Shown piece by piece: positions 23,782 to 37,344 of a stretch of 64,000 nucleotides of DNA. Each line of letters starts with the position of its first letter. Position 1 is the stretch's first letter. This stretch comes from Lycocorax pyrrhopterus obiensis (lineage: Eukaryota; Chordata; Aves; Passeriformes; Paradisaeidae). Under the pieces are notes generated by a model. The model was not told where the DNA came from. It worked only from the letters and a program-made list of their open reading frames with translations, and did no database searches. Location: positions 136,510,682 through 136,574,681 of the forward strand of contig JACSVZ010000002.1 of NCBI GenBank assembly GCA_014706295.1. Direction: 5' to 3'. The position numbers and the translations under genes were made by a program.

Positions 23782-25959
23782 GAAAATGCTGTCCTGGCAT
23801 GGAAGGTAAGAACTAGTTACTACTCAGAGAACAGAGAGAACAAAACTCATAAAAATGAGAGAACACACCACAAATGAGATTATTTTAATTATGGTTCACA
23901 TGTCGAGCCAGATATCCTAAATATAGCCATTGTCAAAATATTGCAAAAGACACTTAAAAGAACTAAATAAACTATAGAAATCATGGGGAAAACATTTCCA
24001 GGACCAGTCAGCTGAGTAATAAGGCCATGTTAAAGCAAATTAGTTTTATAATCCTTAATAACTGGTTGAAGAAATCAAAACTAGCAAACTTCCAATCACT
24101 ACTCTACATCTTTATATTATTATTTATAACCTGTAGCCACATTTCTGATAGATAAACAGAAAAAAAAAACCCCATGATACTTGTAGGAAGATCCAGAAAA
24201 TAAAACCAGTTTTAAATCCTCCTTAAAAAAAGGGTGGAAGTGGGGAGGAAAAGCAAACAGTTTGAGAAAGGCATTGACAATCTTCTTTCAACTCCCTGCT
24301 GGATAATATGAGCATATCACCAATAGATGTGGTACCTAAAATTGTTGAAAGTGAATAAAATTTGACCCACCATCTGTTTTTCTTAAAAACAGACAATTAA
24401 CGATTTAATTGACTTGGCACACTATATATTACAGTACATATGTCACACTAGATGAAGTGATTTGGTTTCTACAGAGTTTGGTTTCTAGAAAAGGTGCCTT
24501 GAAGCTTTTGGATTATTCTTATTTCTTGGTGGTAATATTTTAGAGATACTTTCTTACTTTGAGAAAAAAACTATGCCCAGGGCTTAAATTCTGTCATGTG
24601 CAGCTTTTAGTCTTTTTAAATGCAATGCTAAAGTAGCAAATAATGCACCATACTGCTATGCCAAATGTTATTTATTACACTGTGTCTGTGCTTTCATTTT
24701 ATGAAGCCTGCGGCTGGACTGTCAGAATACAGGTGTCCTTTAGGTTGAAATAAAAAGTCAGCAGTAGTAATCGTCATGTTAACTGAATACATAGTATCTT
24801 CCTACTGTCCAAGTATAAGACATTTTCCCATACACATTTCCAAGTACACTAACACAATGTACATTTTCAGGATTATTTTCAATTTAATTTATCTATTTCT
24901 TACTATACATTTAAGTGGTTAAGCATATGGAGAAAAATAACCAGTTTGAGGAGAAAATAATATTAGTACAGTACACTTGAATAAACAAATTGCAACACAG
25001 TGTCTTTAGATAGCCATAGCTCTCAATGGTTTCTATCATCAGATAGAAAGGTATTTTTTTACTTAAATATGATCTACAAATGTCATGTAGAAAGCAACCA
25101 GAGCACTTATGCTCCAGGGTTTTTTTCATACTTTTTACAGTTAAGCTTGTTATAAGATTTATTATTGCAGCTCTGTGCATAACCTACAGCTATTATATTT
25201 ATATCTGTTCTGATAAATTGCAAGAGAGCAGTCTAAAAAAATGCATGGGTGTATGTAATAAATAATAAATTGGTGACAGCCTCTAGGTCTTACCAATAAG
25301 AAAGTGACTATTCAACAGCGCACTCCATTTTTGTCACTCACAGTTAAGGCCATCACATTTTTTTCCTCTCAATTTAACCAAAATTTTAAACTGAAAGCTC
25401 CTTTTAATTTTTTTTCCTTCATTACTACTGACAATGTTACTACAAAAAAACCCTTTAAATTTTTATATAATTCACTATTTTTCAGGTAGTCGAGCACAAT
25501 ATCTTTTCCCTTTTGAAACTCCTAGTTCTTAATGAAACCATTTCCTCTATGTGCCTACATGTATTTACTGTGAATCTGGTCTACAAAAGCAGTAATTTCT
25601 TTAATTATAGTCACCTCTACCACGTGTCTGGCTTTTCCCTTATCCCTAACTCATCATATGTAAGATTTTGAATCCTTTTTTTATCCCCTCAGGCGGAAGA
25701 AATAATGCATTTAACATCATTGTTCTCCACAGAACTAATTCAGACACCTATATACTCCACAGTTTTTAATATATAGCTATTATATATGGAAAAAAAAAAT
25801 TATATGTGATCTATTTGCTAGCATCACATAGGCAATAGCCTGGAGAGAACTCTGGATTCTGGAGGCCAAGTCTAGAAAGCAATTAAAGTTTCTTTTTAGT
25901 AAAGTTGTATAGTGTGGTTCCTACTCCACTAACATTAAATGGCCACAAGAGTTGCAATG

Positions 25960-26540
25960 ACCTGCCATGGCAGGGTTCAGTGTTTGGCTGGGTTTGCCTT
26001 GGCCAGAGCTGCTTTTAATTGGTTTGAGCCAAAACAGCAGTTGTTTGGTAATGGTGCGACCTATTACTTATCCTGTCTGAGCTTTTGTGCCAGTCACGTG
26101 CAGTAAAGCTCTGACTAATGGGGGTAGACACCATAATATTCAACAGCCCTTGGTGGTTGTGGAAATGAGGGTGGCAAGGTGGGGGAGTGTATTCTGCAAA
26201 TTCAAAACAGTAAATGGGAATCATAAAAGAACAAAAAAAGAACCAAACCAAAACAAAATAAAACAAAATAACACAAAAAACCCAACCACAAACAAGCTGA
26301 CTGTTTGAAGAAGTATGTAAGGATAACTGCCTAAGGACACCCAAAGGAGAAGGGAATCCCACTAGGATCATCATACTCCTCCAAGCACTGAACTCGGGAT
26401 GCTGATAAATTGTAGTACATTCCTCCCCACTGCCCTCTGCAAGTGGGAGGCAAATGTTAATGTTAGGACACAAAAAACCACTGGAAAGGCGAACTTAACT
26501 CAGGGAAAAGGAGCAGATACTAGGAAGGTTATATGCCATC
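25960..26540. repeat. Possible unclassified retroelement or LTR fragment
   Basis: Distinct from its AT-rich flanks, with blocks such as TGTTTGGCTGGGTTTGCC and GGCCAGAGCTGCTTTTAATT, and an A-rich AAAACAAAAT low-complexity stretch at 26226-26292. I cannot match it to a family. A 152-codon minus-strand frame (26015-26473) has no recognisable domain. Confidence 0.3.
26226..26292 (+). repeat. A/C-rich low-complexity stretch
   Basis: Irregular AACAAAA, ACCAAACC and AAAACAAAAT blocks without a fixed period. Confidence 0.7.
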
Positions 26541-28352
26541 TTATCTGTATTGTTAATAAGGTTCCTATGTGTTCCTTAGACAATCTGAATGCTAGACTTA
26601 AAATGTGAATTAGACAAAGAAGAAATGCTTAGTTCTTTTTATGTTCCCTTTTGCTTATGCTTAGACTGAATTTATCACTCCACTGAAGTGCGAGTTGCTC
26701 TTGTATCTCTTCCTGTGGCTATGTCTGGATGACACAGCTCTCATCATCTAAGTTTCTTCATATCACCTCTCTGAAATGGCTCCTCAAAAAAGAAGAATTT
26801 CAAGCCACTTTTTGAATTCGAAGATGATTTTAGAGACAAGATGCTCAAAATTTCACCAAGCAAAAATTTTTGAAGATCCTTTTTCAAATTTGGAATAATA
26901 TCAGTTTGTTTCCCTGACTATTTCCAAGAGTTCAGTTGAGTTTTAAATAACATCATCAACAGATCTTCTAATTTCCATTATTATTAAATGCCTACTAAAA
27001 ATCACCTTCTAAGGCTGACTTGTGAACTCATTTGTTTCATGTCATCTAATTAATTTCATCAGGTTAACACCTGTATTTGTTCAGTAATTTACATTAATAC
27101 TCAGAGAAAGTTGTCATAATATCTCTTTAATTACCATTTAATTAAAATATTGGTCATGACACCTATTTAGTAAAGTTCATTTTCTTCTCAAATTGGTGTC
27201 TGTAACAATCCAAACAGTTCAAATGAAAAGTTTGAAGTGACTACAAAAGCAATAATCAAGATTTGTTAGTTTAGAGGCACAAGCTCATGTCTCTACATTT
27301 TTCCAAGTAATTTAAAATGCAGATTTCATTGATATTATACCCTCTGGTTTTACATGTTTTTTCATATTTGTTAATCATTAAAAAAAAACCAACTCAAACC
27401 CCCTACCATCTCTAGATCCAGTTAAAAAGGAAAAAAACTATAATCTGCAGAATAAAACAAAGACCTTAAATGTCTTTCTGCATTGCTGAAGTTTCTCGAA
27501 ACAATTTCGAATTTCCAAGACATGTTAATTTCAAGTGATTCTCTCCTAAGCCCCAGTTATAAGTAGTTCAAAACAGTGTCCCAAGACTCAGTCTAGCTCA
27601 GTAGTCAGCTGTGGTCTTCTTTCATTAGCTGTCTCCATCACCTGTCAATCAGCATTAATAAAGTTTTCACCACACGATTTCAACTTCATTCAGTTTTACT
27701 TTCATGATGTAGTTGTACTTTCGTGTAGGTAAAATAATTGAAATTGCACATACACATAATTCTTCTAGATTATTCGACTGCAAAAACATGTCTGTGTGCA
27801 TTTTTTTTTTTTTACATTGAAAGGTGTTCCCACTTGAGGGAGTCTAATTTTTTTTTTCCATGATAAAGGAAAAATACAGAACTCTGGTTGTTACAGACCA
27901 TAAAGGAACAGGTATTTTCCTGGTAGTTCTCAATGTGACAAAACTAAACCACAGAAAACTGTCTCCAAGAGACATTGGATTGATATAAAACATTTTTATT
28001 GTCAGTCTTATTGCAAGTAATTTAGAACAAGAAAAAACTTAAAATAATTTATAGAGGAATGACATTAAAAAAAAGCGTAAGTTTATATTTCAAAATCCTC
28101 ATTTTTTCCTGCTTGAAAAAAGCAAAAAATATTTGTTTCCCAGATTATTTCCAGAATTACATAGTATATAAATGTTGATAATTCTATTGTGACTTGAGGT
28201 GTTTTGTGATACCTAAAGTTAAAAACAGAGTAATAGAAGGAAGTTATCATGGAGAGCATAGGGAAAAAGTTTTTTACCCTCTCATTACTTTTTTTCCCCC
28301 ACTTAATAAAGCAAGAAATATGTCTCTTGCATTTTATTTTATTTTTCATAGC

Positions 28353-28835
28353 AGAATCATAGATTCACAGAAATATTCAGGTTGGAAGGGACCTCTGGAG
28401 ATGATCTATTCCAGCCCACCTGCTCAACAAGGTCACTTAGAGTAGTTTATACAGGACCATGTCTGGTCAAGTTTTGAATGATCTCCAAGAATGGGTACTC
28501 TGCAACCTCTCTGGACAATCTGTACCAGTTCTTAACCATCCTCACAGTAAAAGAATGTTTTCTTATATCCAGATGGAATTTAGTATATTTTAATGTGCGT
28601 CAATTGCTTCTTCTGGGTACTGCTGAGAAGAGTCTGACTCCATCTTCTTCATTCATTCCTATCAGGTACTTATATACATAAGATGCTCCTATACATTCTG
28701 CTATCTTGTCTGAATAGCTCCAGTGATCTCACTCCCTTCTCATATGAAAGGTGTTCCAGCACTTCCCTCATCTTTATGACCCTGTGACTTGCTCCACTAA
28801 GTCAATACATTTCTTGTACTGGGTAGCTTAGAGCA
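28353..28835 (-). mobile_element. CR1 LINE 3' fragment, old
   Basis: Plus strand begins AGAATCATAGATTCACAGAA, then GGTTGGAAGGGACCTCTGGA, CCAGCCCACCTGCTCAA, and continues with the complements of the ORF2 C terminus (CTCTCTGGACAATCTGTACC, GAATGTTTTCTTATATCC, CTGCTGAGAAGAGTCTGACT). This is a CR1 on the minus strand, 5'-truncated at about 480 bp and more diverged than the copy at 34886. Confidence 0.9.
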
Positions 28836-29012
28836 AGTAACAGAAAGTTACAGAATTCCTTCCTATTGCAGATGTAAAAGTTCAAAAATGAGATAATATT
28901 AGGCAAGTTTTGGATGGCCAGAGAAGGATTCAACTGGTTTTGTATACACAAGTAAATAGAGATACATTATTCATATGGGTATATTTCATTAATTGTTTTC
29001 ATCAGAGGATCT

Positions 29013-29038
29013 GATATTATTGTTATTATTATTATTGA
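29013..29038 (+). repeat. (ATT)n microsatellite
   Basis: Short interrupted TTATTGTTATTATTATTATT array. Confidence 0.8.
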
Positions 29039-29546
29039 TAATTCACTCATTTGTTCTCTACTTCTCACAAGTGGCCTGTCTATTTAAAGGATGTGTCATA
29101 ATTAACATGAAAAAATACATTTTAGAATAATTCTGGCTGGTAATATCAAATTCAGACGTTACCATAGTCTCAGTCTAGTAATGTCAGTTTCGGAATCTGT
29201 AAGTGCAGAAACTTTCACTTAAACTTAGAGATTCTAGAAAATAAAATCAATTCTGAATATTTACTGTATTTTTAGAGTGAATGGGACCAAAGACTGCATC
29301 AGAAGCACTAAATTCCACAGCATGTTGTCTGGAAAACAGTTACATTTGCCTAGTCATATCATCTTCAAACTTCCTAAGGTTACTTTGCCATCCACTTTCT
29401 CAGGTGTTCAATCAGACTTCATGAATATTCCTGAAGCTACAAGGAATTTTAGATCAGCTACTCTCATCTTGTGTTACTTCAGCTTAGCAGTTCACTTTTT
29501 ACATGATTTGCGACAGTATTAATATGCAAAATATTTCAGCCTAGAG

Positions 29547-29645
29547 GAAGGGGAGAGAAAAAAAAAGAAAAGGAGAGGAGAATGAGGTGGAAAGAGAGAG
29601 GGAGAAGGAATAGGAGAGAAGGGAGAGTAAATGAGAGAAGAGAAT
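29547..29645 (+). repeat. Purine-rich (GA) tract
   Basis: About 100 bp almost wholly A and G, built of GGAGAG, GAAAAG and AGAGAGGGAG blocks. On the CSMD3 sense strand it is pyrimidine-rich. Confidence 0.8.
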
Positions 29646-30759
29646 GGCCCTGGCCAACAGATATTTTGGCATAGATGGAATGACTTTTCTACAATATCTG
29701 GAGAATCCATGAATTGCAAATGAGAAAAGATATGACCAGACATTAAAACACAGAAATGTAATAAGAATAATAATGGCAACAACAACATATGTATTTTAAG
29801 CTGTTGCTTAGAGAAAATAAAGATTCAGGGTTTAGACACCTTAGCACCACCTTGGAGCCCTGCCTAGTCAGTATAGTATTTTGTTTTCTGATAACATTGA
29901 ATCTTTCAGCACTTTGCACATGCTGCTAGTAGTTAAATAAAAAACAACAAAAAGCTAAAGCTAAAGGCAAAGATAGATGCCACCCTCTTTTTTTTATAAA
30001 ACAAAAATAAATTAAAAAGCCTAGATTTAGAATTCAAGGATAAAGGTGATTGTCTATTTTTTGATGTGACAAGACAGAAACAAAAACATCCTCTTGAGAT
30101 TAGAGATTGGATTTTTACCTTAGTTTTAAGGAATGCAAATTCACACTATACATCTCACATTAATAACAGATTTGCACCATGGGGATCAACAATGTGTTAT
30201 TCTAGCATTTTTCGCATGTCATTAAATACTTTATGCATAGAAATACACCACCCAGGACTGAAAGAAAGGAGAAAGAAAAAAAAGCATTATTATGGTTTTT
30301 TAATTGAAAAATGCAAAATTTATTTCTATTCCATTTCTTACTTTAAATACAATGATGAAACGGGGCATTCAATAGATATTTCAGATAACCAACATGAATT
30401 ATCAGCATAAATAAGCCTTTTTTTTTAAGTTAAAACTCTCTTTGTATCATTTTCAATTTAAAAAAATTAAAATTAAAAAAACCTTTAAAAGCAAAAAAAA
30501 AAGCACATCAAGCAGAAATTCACCTAATGTTCTCTGTGACAAAGAAACTAGCTTTTAGTAAACTGTTGCTTCAGCACCAGCAAAATATGATGACGATTCA
30601 ATCATACCAAAAGATTGCCAATTATAGTGAAAGTACAGGCTCATTGGGTCATAAAAATAATCAATGAATTTAATGCAAAGTAATTTAATGATTAGTGCAC
30701 TGTCTGCACATCATCTTTGGAAGTAAGCATCGTCATATAGTAATCTGGAGTAATAGTTT

Positions 30760-31363
30760 TGCCTGGGGTGAGGGTTAGTTTCCTTCACAGAGTCTCATGG
30801 TGCTGTTTTGAATTTGCGATGAAAATAGCATTGGTAGGATACTGATGTTTTGCCTATTGCTGATCAGTGCTTGCAAATGCATTTTGATTGCACTTGCAAG
30901 TTTTACCTTGACTGCTGATTAAGGCCTTTGCTGTTCCTCACCACCCTACCAGTGAGGAGGCTGCAGTAGCACAAGCAGGAGAGGACAGAGCCGGGACAGC
31001 TGATCCCAACTGACCCAAGGGATTGCCCACGCCATTTGATGTCATGCTCAGCAATAAGAGCTGGGAGAAGGAGGGACACGGACTTTCAGAGCTATAGAGT
31101 TTGCATTCCCAAGTAACCATTATGCATAATGTTGCCCTGCTTTTCTGGAAGTAGTTAAACATCTGCCTGACAATGTGAAATGGAAAAGGAGTTCCTTGCT
31201 TTGTTTTGCTTCCATGTGCAGCTTTTGATTTACCTGTTAAACTCTATCTCAGTCCATGAGTTATCTCACTTTTTCCCTTTTGATTCTCTCCCCCATCCTG
31301 CTGCAAGGGGTGCGAGCACATGGCCATATGGGATTTAGCTGCCTGTTGGGGTTAACTGCAACA
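30760..31363 (+). mobile_element. Solo LTR of a bird ERVL-type element
   Basis: Contains a run of blocks recalled from passerine ERVL LTRs in the right order: AGTTTCCTTCACAGAGTCTC, GATGTTTTGCCTATTGCTGA, AAGGCCTTTGCTGTTCCTCA, GGACAGCTGATCCCAACTGA, CAGCAATAAGAGCTGGGAGA (TATA-like position), CCCAAGTAACCATTATGCAT, TTAAACTCTATCTCAGTCCA and TTCTCTCCCCCATCCTGCTG. The 3' end reads GGGGTTAACTGCAACA. No internal sequence follows, so it is a solo LTR. It is in plus orientation, antisense to CSMD3. The first bases may be missing. Confidence 0.78.
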
Positions 31364-33117
31364 GTCAGGCAAATCTAAAGCATTATAGCTTATAGGCATT
31401 TTCTCTGAAAATATGTTACAGAAAATGCCAACCAACAGCAAACTGAAATAAAAAGCCAGCAATAAATGCAAAATACGCTCTGCTCTAATACAATATAAGT
31501 AATTAACAAAAGTTTCTCAGAACATGAAAATACATGATGAAAAGGCCCTCTGATGTAGTTGTTTTCTAGCATAATAGCACTCACAGAAATTAATTATTGA
31601 CTTGGAGGAAAAAGAAGGGAAAAAAAGAATATTCTCAGGGCATATGCTTGGCAATATGGAAAAGTCAGAAGTCTAAGTTAGAGAAGTGCAACGTCTTAAT
31701 CAATTTATTATTCGTTTGAGTGTTTCATCTGGAAACATTTTGAGAAACCTCTATACATACACACACTTTAAATTTAAGTTCTGACTGTATTTTAAATGTA
31801 GTGCTGACCTGCTTACAGCTACCCAACATACTGAAATATACAAAACAAAACAACTAGCTTCACTCTTCATCCAACCAAGTAAGACACATTTTTAGCCCTC
31901 TATTTCATGCAATGCCAACAGATGAAGAAATTAAGCAACCACTATGCCATGATGTTACTTCAGTAGACAAACAGATGGAAATCTTACTTCTGTCGCCCTT
32001 TCACAGGCTGATGTAGCAGGAAATGCATCTTAGTGTTTTGAAAGCAGACAGCTCCAGAGACTGTCACACACAGACCTTCACCACTGCAAGAAAACTAATG
32101 CAGTGCAGCCAGGAGGGGGGCCTCCGTCAACTCAAATTCAAGTGTAGTAAATGAGTCTAATAAGACATGGCAAATTCTCAGTGTTGCAAAATGTGTGGAG
32201 AAAAGAGACAGATGTGAAGTCAGGAATCACAGCCAGTTGGTGGAGAACACAAAAATTATGTACTGTAAATAATGAGGTAGATTCACTCAGAGATAAGAAA
32301 GATATTAAGTATGGACACAGAACTCTATATTCCTGCCACTTTTTAGAGCTCTTCAAGTCAACATATCCTAACTGCTATTCTATCATATTGGGCTTTTAAA
32401 TTCTACCCTTTGCCCACGAGAATCTTCCAAAAGCATGAATCTCTTTATTATTTGTGTATATGCTTTTGCTTTCAGTTAAAAAGTTCAAAAATGCTTTTAA
32501 GAAAATTTTAACTTAAACAAGTTGTTTTGAGTATATTTTTTACCCTGAAATCAAAGATAAATAGCTAGTCTCTTGTAACATATATGCTTAATGCATAAGA
32601 CAACAAAATCGATTGCAGTTAAATACACACTGAAATACTGCAGAGGACAAATCAGAGTAACAGCCATTTAGCACAGCGTCCTGGTTTAAGCGGTAGCTAC
32701 TACTTAGAGACATAGCAAGAGATGACCTTTCCACATGTAATGTATTCATATTGCCCAGCAGACTAAGGTCAGAGCAGTGAAAATCCTTCTGCTTCTTTAT
32801 GGATAACACCATCACAAAAGGTTGGATTGCTAAATGCTTTTAATTAAATATTGTAAAGCAGAAAGAATGACCTACAATTTTATTGAACGAAATTAAAAAG
32901 TTGTGGGAGTCACCTTCAAATAAAAACTTGTCTGACCAGTTCTCCACTGACAAGAGGGGTGTTGTAGAAAAGGATCATAAGTCATATGCCACCTTCCTTT
33001 TAACCAAACAAAACAATTAAGTAGAATTATGAATGTTAAATTGACTTGTTGAAGACAAATAACCCCATTTTTAAATCAACTTGGAGAATATGATATTAAA
33101 CAGCACTAACATTTGGA
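31364..33117. other. Intron sequence, no assignable feature
   Basis: No exon or clear repeat recognised. Confidence 0.5.
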
Positions 33118-33200
33118 GGATCAGAATAGTTAGGGTAGGAAGAGACCTCTGAAGATGGCCTAGTCCAACCTGAGATCATCTAGTCCAATAGTCAAATCAG
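33118..33200 (-). mobile_element. Short CR1 3' end relic
   Basis: AGGAAGAGACCTCTGAAGAT then GGCCTAGTCCAACC and GATCATCTAGTCCAA resemble the reverse complement of a CR1 3' end, with the ATCATCTAGTCCAA block duplicated. Very short and diverged. Confidence 0.6.
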
Positions 33201-34885
33201 ATTCAAAACTCAATACTCAAAAGAAATAATAAGTACCAGTAAATAAATATTTTGGGAAATAGATAGGCAAAATGGAGAAAAAGCATACAATTTCATTTTC
33301 TAAGAACTTGCTTTTAGACTGAAGACCTATTTTCACCAATTTGGGAAAGTTAACAGAAAAGTGAAAGTTTCTCAATAGCAAAAAATATACACCTTCCAGA
33401 AATTATTTTAAAAGACATCCAAAAAACTCCACACTCAAATACATTCTGATGCAACTGCTTTTAGAGACACAGTTTATTATTAGTTTTAAATGACCTGAGA
33501 CCAATATACTTGCTTTGAAAAATTAAAGTTACAAGAAATACTGGTAAAAATTTATTGAGAAGCTAAATTCCAATAGCTGCATACAATGTTATAATTTTTT
33601 AACTCTCTACTACAAGAAATTTTTAAGACGTGCACAGCATTTTAAGTACTCAGAAATACCATTTAAGATGTTATGAAAGATCAAATCTGATGCAACACTG
33701 ATTTCTATTTGTCCCTATAAATTTTATGAATTGAGTATATAATTTTGAATATTTAAAAATTACAAATTATATAGTAACATTTGACTATTTGTTGGATTAA
33801 AAGTATATTTGTGTGTTTAAACACACGTGTACATAAAAAAATTGCACGCAGTCTCTTGACTAAGGGTAGAAAACGGCTAGTAGAGCAGCAGTAGTCTTTT
33901 TGTTCAAACCCAAATGCAAAACTTATATCCTGGTAAAGATAGGAAATTCCTTGTTTCAGCAGTACAACAAACATGAACTTTTCTAATAATGAAGATAAAC
34001 TATTGGAGATTGAAATGTTAAAAAACTAGCTGGAAGAAATTAGTAATTAAAAGGTAGTATCCTAACAACAACAACAAAACAAACAAGCAAAAAAGAACAA
34101 CAACAGCAACAACAAAACCAACCAACCAAACCTCTTCTGACATTATGGATCAAAGTTTTGGATGAACTTGGTTTCTAGGAACAGCACACGATCATTTGTA
34201 AACAGCCCTCTCATAACCCCCCAAAACTACCACCAACTAATAATCAAAAAACATAGGTACTCCATCAGAAAGAAGAACAAAAATTTCCAATTTGCCTAGC
34301 TGTGATAAAGCAATAGCAGAAAACCTAAGTAATTTTTCTGTACTCATGATTCTATGAAAAGAACTTGGGTTGTGACTCAAAGTGCAGGTCAAAAAGTTTA
34401 AGAAATGTCCAATTTCTTAAGGTGATTTTAGTACTGTAGGACAGAGATGCAAATACAATTTCTATTTTCAGAAAGTGTTCCAAAGGACATCTGAAAAGTA
34501 CAGAGATATAAATCTGAGACATAAAAAGGCTGTAGAAATTATAATTAAGCTTAAATTCAGCTGACACATGGATAAAAATGACAGCCACAAAGCAGCATGG
34601 CTTTTTTAAAGCAAAGTCCTACCTTATAAGTTTACCTATGCTTTCCAGCAAGATTAGCTGGCATAGAAATGAGAGAAATCCAGTTTAGGTATACTATTTG
34701 CAGTTCTAAAAGGGCATTAGAGGAAACGCAAATGGAAGGTTCTTACAGAGACTAGGAAATCTTTCATAAAATGACAGGCTTTTTCTGCATGTTTGCTTAA
34801 AATATAGTCAGTTGATGGTAAAAGTAAATGGTCAGTTCTGACAGGACCGAAGTCACCAATGGACTTCTTCAGTACCTAATCTGTT
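33201..34885. other. Intron sequence with an ACA-rich stretch
   Basis: No exon recognised. The low-complexity stretch at 34063-34131 is listed separately. Confidence 0.5.
34063..34131 (+). repeat. (AAC)n / (CCAA)n low-complexity tract
   Basis: AACAACAACAACAAAAC followed by irregular AAC units and three CCAA units. Confidence 0.85.
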
Positions 34886-37318
34886 TCACAGAATCACAGA
34901 ATGGGTATGGTTGGAAGGGAGCACAGTGAGTCATCTGGTCCAACCTCTCTGCTCAAGCAGGGTCATCCCAGAGCACATTGCCCAGGACTGTGTCCAGATG
35001 GCTCTTGAATACCTCCAGTGAAGGAGACTCCACAAGCTCTCTGGGCAATCTGTTCCAGTGCATGGTCACTGCACGGTAAAGAAGTTCTTCCTCATGTTCA
35101 GGTGGAACTTAGTGTGCATCAGTTTCTGCCCGTTACCTCTTGTCCTATTGATTGGCACCACCAAGAGCCTGGCTCCATCCTCTGACACACTCCCTTCAGG
35201 TACCGATAGAAATTGATGAGATTCCCCCCTCCAACATCTCTTCTCAAGATTAAACAGGCTCTGTTCCCTCAGCCTGTTCTCTAAGGAAGATGCTCCAGTC
35301 CCTTAATCACCTTTTGCCCTTCACTGGACCAACTCCAAGAGCTCCATGTCTCTTTTTCATTGAGGACCCCAGAACTGGACACAGAACTCCAGATGTACCT
35401 CACTAGGGCCGAGTAGAGGGGCAGGATCACCTCCGCTGACCTGGTGGCAATGCTCTTCCTAATGCACCCCAGGATTCCTTCTTGGCCACATGAGCACACT
35501 GCTGGTCTCATGGACAGTTTGTTGTCCACCAGAACCCCCAGGTCCTTCTCCACAGATCTGCTTTCCAGCATGTCAGCCCCTAGCCTGTGCTGGTCCATGG
35601 GGTTATTCTTCTCCAGGTGCAGGACCCTGCACTTGCCTTTGTTGAATTTCAAACGGTTCTTCTCTGCCCATCTCTCCAACCTCTCAAGGTCCTTCTGAAG
35701 GGCTCACAGTGCTCTGGGGAGTTGGCCACTCCTCCCAGCTTTGTGTCATCAGTGAACTTGCTGAGGAGGCATCTGCTCCATCATCCAAGTCATTGATGAA
35801 TAAGTTAAATAATACTGGGCCCAGTATGGAACTTTGGAGGACACCATTAGTGAAAAACCTTCAACTAGACCCAGTATCACTGATTAAGATCCTCTGAGAT
35901 CTGCCATTCAACCAGTTCTCAATCCACCTCACTGCCCACTCATCCAGTCAACACTTCCTGATTTTGTCTATCATGATTTTGTGAGAGACAGTGTCAAAAG
36001 CCTTGCTGAAGTCAAAGTAGACAGTATCCACTGCTTTCCCCTCATTAATCCAGGTGGTTGTTTCATTTTAGAAGGCAATCTGCTTGGTCAAGCCTGGTTT
36101 GCCTTTAGTGAATCCATGCTGAATACTTCTAATCTAATACTTCTTGTCATCCATATGAATAGAGATGGCCTCCAGAATGAGGTGCTCCATCACCTTTCTA
36201 GGGATTGAAGTGAGGCTGACTGGCCAAGAGCTCCCCATGTCCTCCTTCTTGCCCTTTTTGAAGACCAGGGTGAAATTTGCTTTTTTCCAATCCCCGGACA
36301 CCTCTCCTCATCACCATGACCTTGCAAAGATGACTGTGAGTGACCTTGCTATGGTGTCCAGAAGCTCTCCTAGCACTCGTGGACACATCCTGTCAGAGCC
36401 CATGAACTTGTGGATGTCAAGTTTGCTAAGCTGTTGTCTAACCCAATCTTCCTTCACCAAGAAAAAGTTTTCCTTCCAAGACTCCTTTACCCTGGTCTGT
36501 GTCAGAGAACCCTGAGGGCTGGTCATGTCAGTGAAGATTTATGCAAAGAAGGTATTTGATTACTCTGCTTTCTCTGCGTCCTCTGTTACCAGGGTCATCC
36601 CTCTGTTTACTCATAGGCCCACATTATCCTTTTGTTTTTCTTCTCTTATTGATGTATTTTAAGAAGACCTTCTTGTTGTCCTAGACATCCTTGGCCATAT
36701 TTAATTCCAGATGGGCCTTGGCCTTCATGGTCTCATTTCTACTTACAATGTCTCTATATTCATTCCAAGTGGCTTCTTCCATCCCTGCTTTTGTCTCCTG
36801 TGTATTTCTTGCTTATGCATGAGTAATGACAGGAGCTCCTTATTTATCCACATACATCTCTTGTCCTCTCTGTCCAATTTCTTACTGGTTAGGATGCATC
36901 GTTCTTGTGCAGGGTTGGAAGTGATCCTTGGATATCAACCAACCCTATTGGACACCATTTCCCTCTGGGGTCTTTTTCCATGGGATTCTTCCAAGAACAT
37001 CCCCAAAAAGACTGAAGTCATCTCTCCTGAAGTCAATGGCTGTAATTTTACTTGCTGCCCTGCTTCCTCCTCATCCAATATTGAGCTTCACAATCTCATG
37101 GTCACTACAGCCAAGGGTGCCCCCAACCTTTATATCTCCAAAAAGGCCTTCCCAGTTCATTAGTATGAGGTCGAGCAGTACACCATTCCTTGTGGGGTCC
37201 TCCAGTACCTATGTCAGAAAGCTGCCATCAATGCTTTCCAAGATTGTCCTGGACTGTTTGTGCTTTGCCATGCCACTTGTCCAGCAGATGTCAGGGTAGT
37301 TAAAGTTATTGTTTGACA
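34886..37318 (-). mobile_element. CR1 LINE, longest copy in the window (about 2.4 kb), decayed ORF2
   Basis: Plus strand starts CACAGAATCACAGAATGGGT, the reverse complement of a CR1 3' terminus, and continues for about 2.4 kb as complement of ORF2. Going 5' to 3' on the minus strand one meets the linker, then QQLSKLDIHKFMGSDRMCPR and VLGELLDTIARSLTVIF (start of RT), further RT motifs complementary to GATTTTGTGAGAGACAGTGT, then MERWAEKNRLKFNKGKCRVL, SVEKDLGVLVDNKLSM and LYSALVRYIW near the C terminus. The active-site block is not in one open frame; the longest surviving frame (35281-35679) is 132 codons. CR1 is an autonomous retrotransposon whose ORF2 supplies endonuclease and RT. This copy is 5'-truncated and inactive. 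It is co-oriented with CSMD3. Confidence 0.93.
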
Positions 37319-37344
37319 ATATATTAGTAGATGGAAAACAAGGC

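Larger units (their letters stand above)
23782..28352. other. Intron sequence, partly unclassified
   Basis: No exon seen. The part at about 25960-26540 has a base composition less AT-rich than its surroundings and looks like an unrecognised old repeat; the rest is ordinary AT-rich intron with A and T runs. Confidence 0.45.
28836..30759. other. Intron sequence with simple repeats
   Basis: Contains an ATT microsatellite and a purine-rich tract (listed). No exon recognised. Confidence 0.5.

Noticed and set aside
26015..26473. 152-codon minus-strand frame
   Set aside because: No domain or splice signals; lies in an unclassified repeat-like island.
35281..35679. Host gene encoding a reverse-transcriptase-like protein
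   Set aside because: A surviving frame of a decayed CR1 ORF2, lacking an intact catalytic block and full length.
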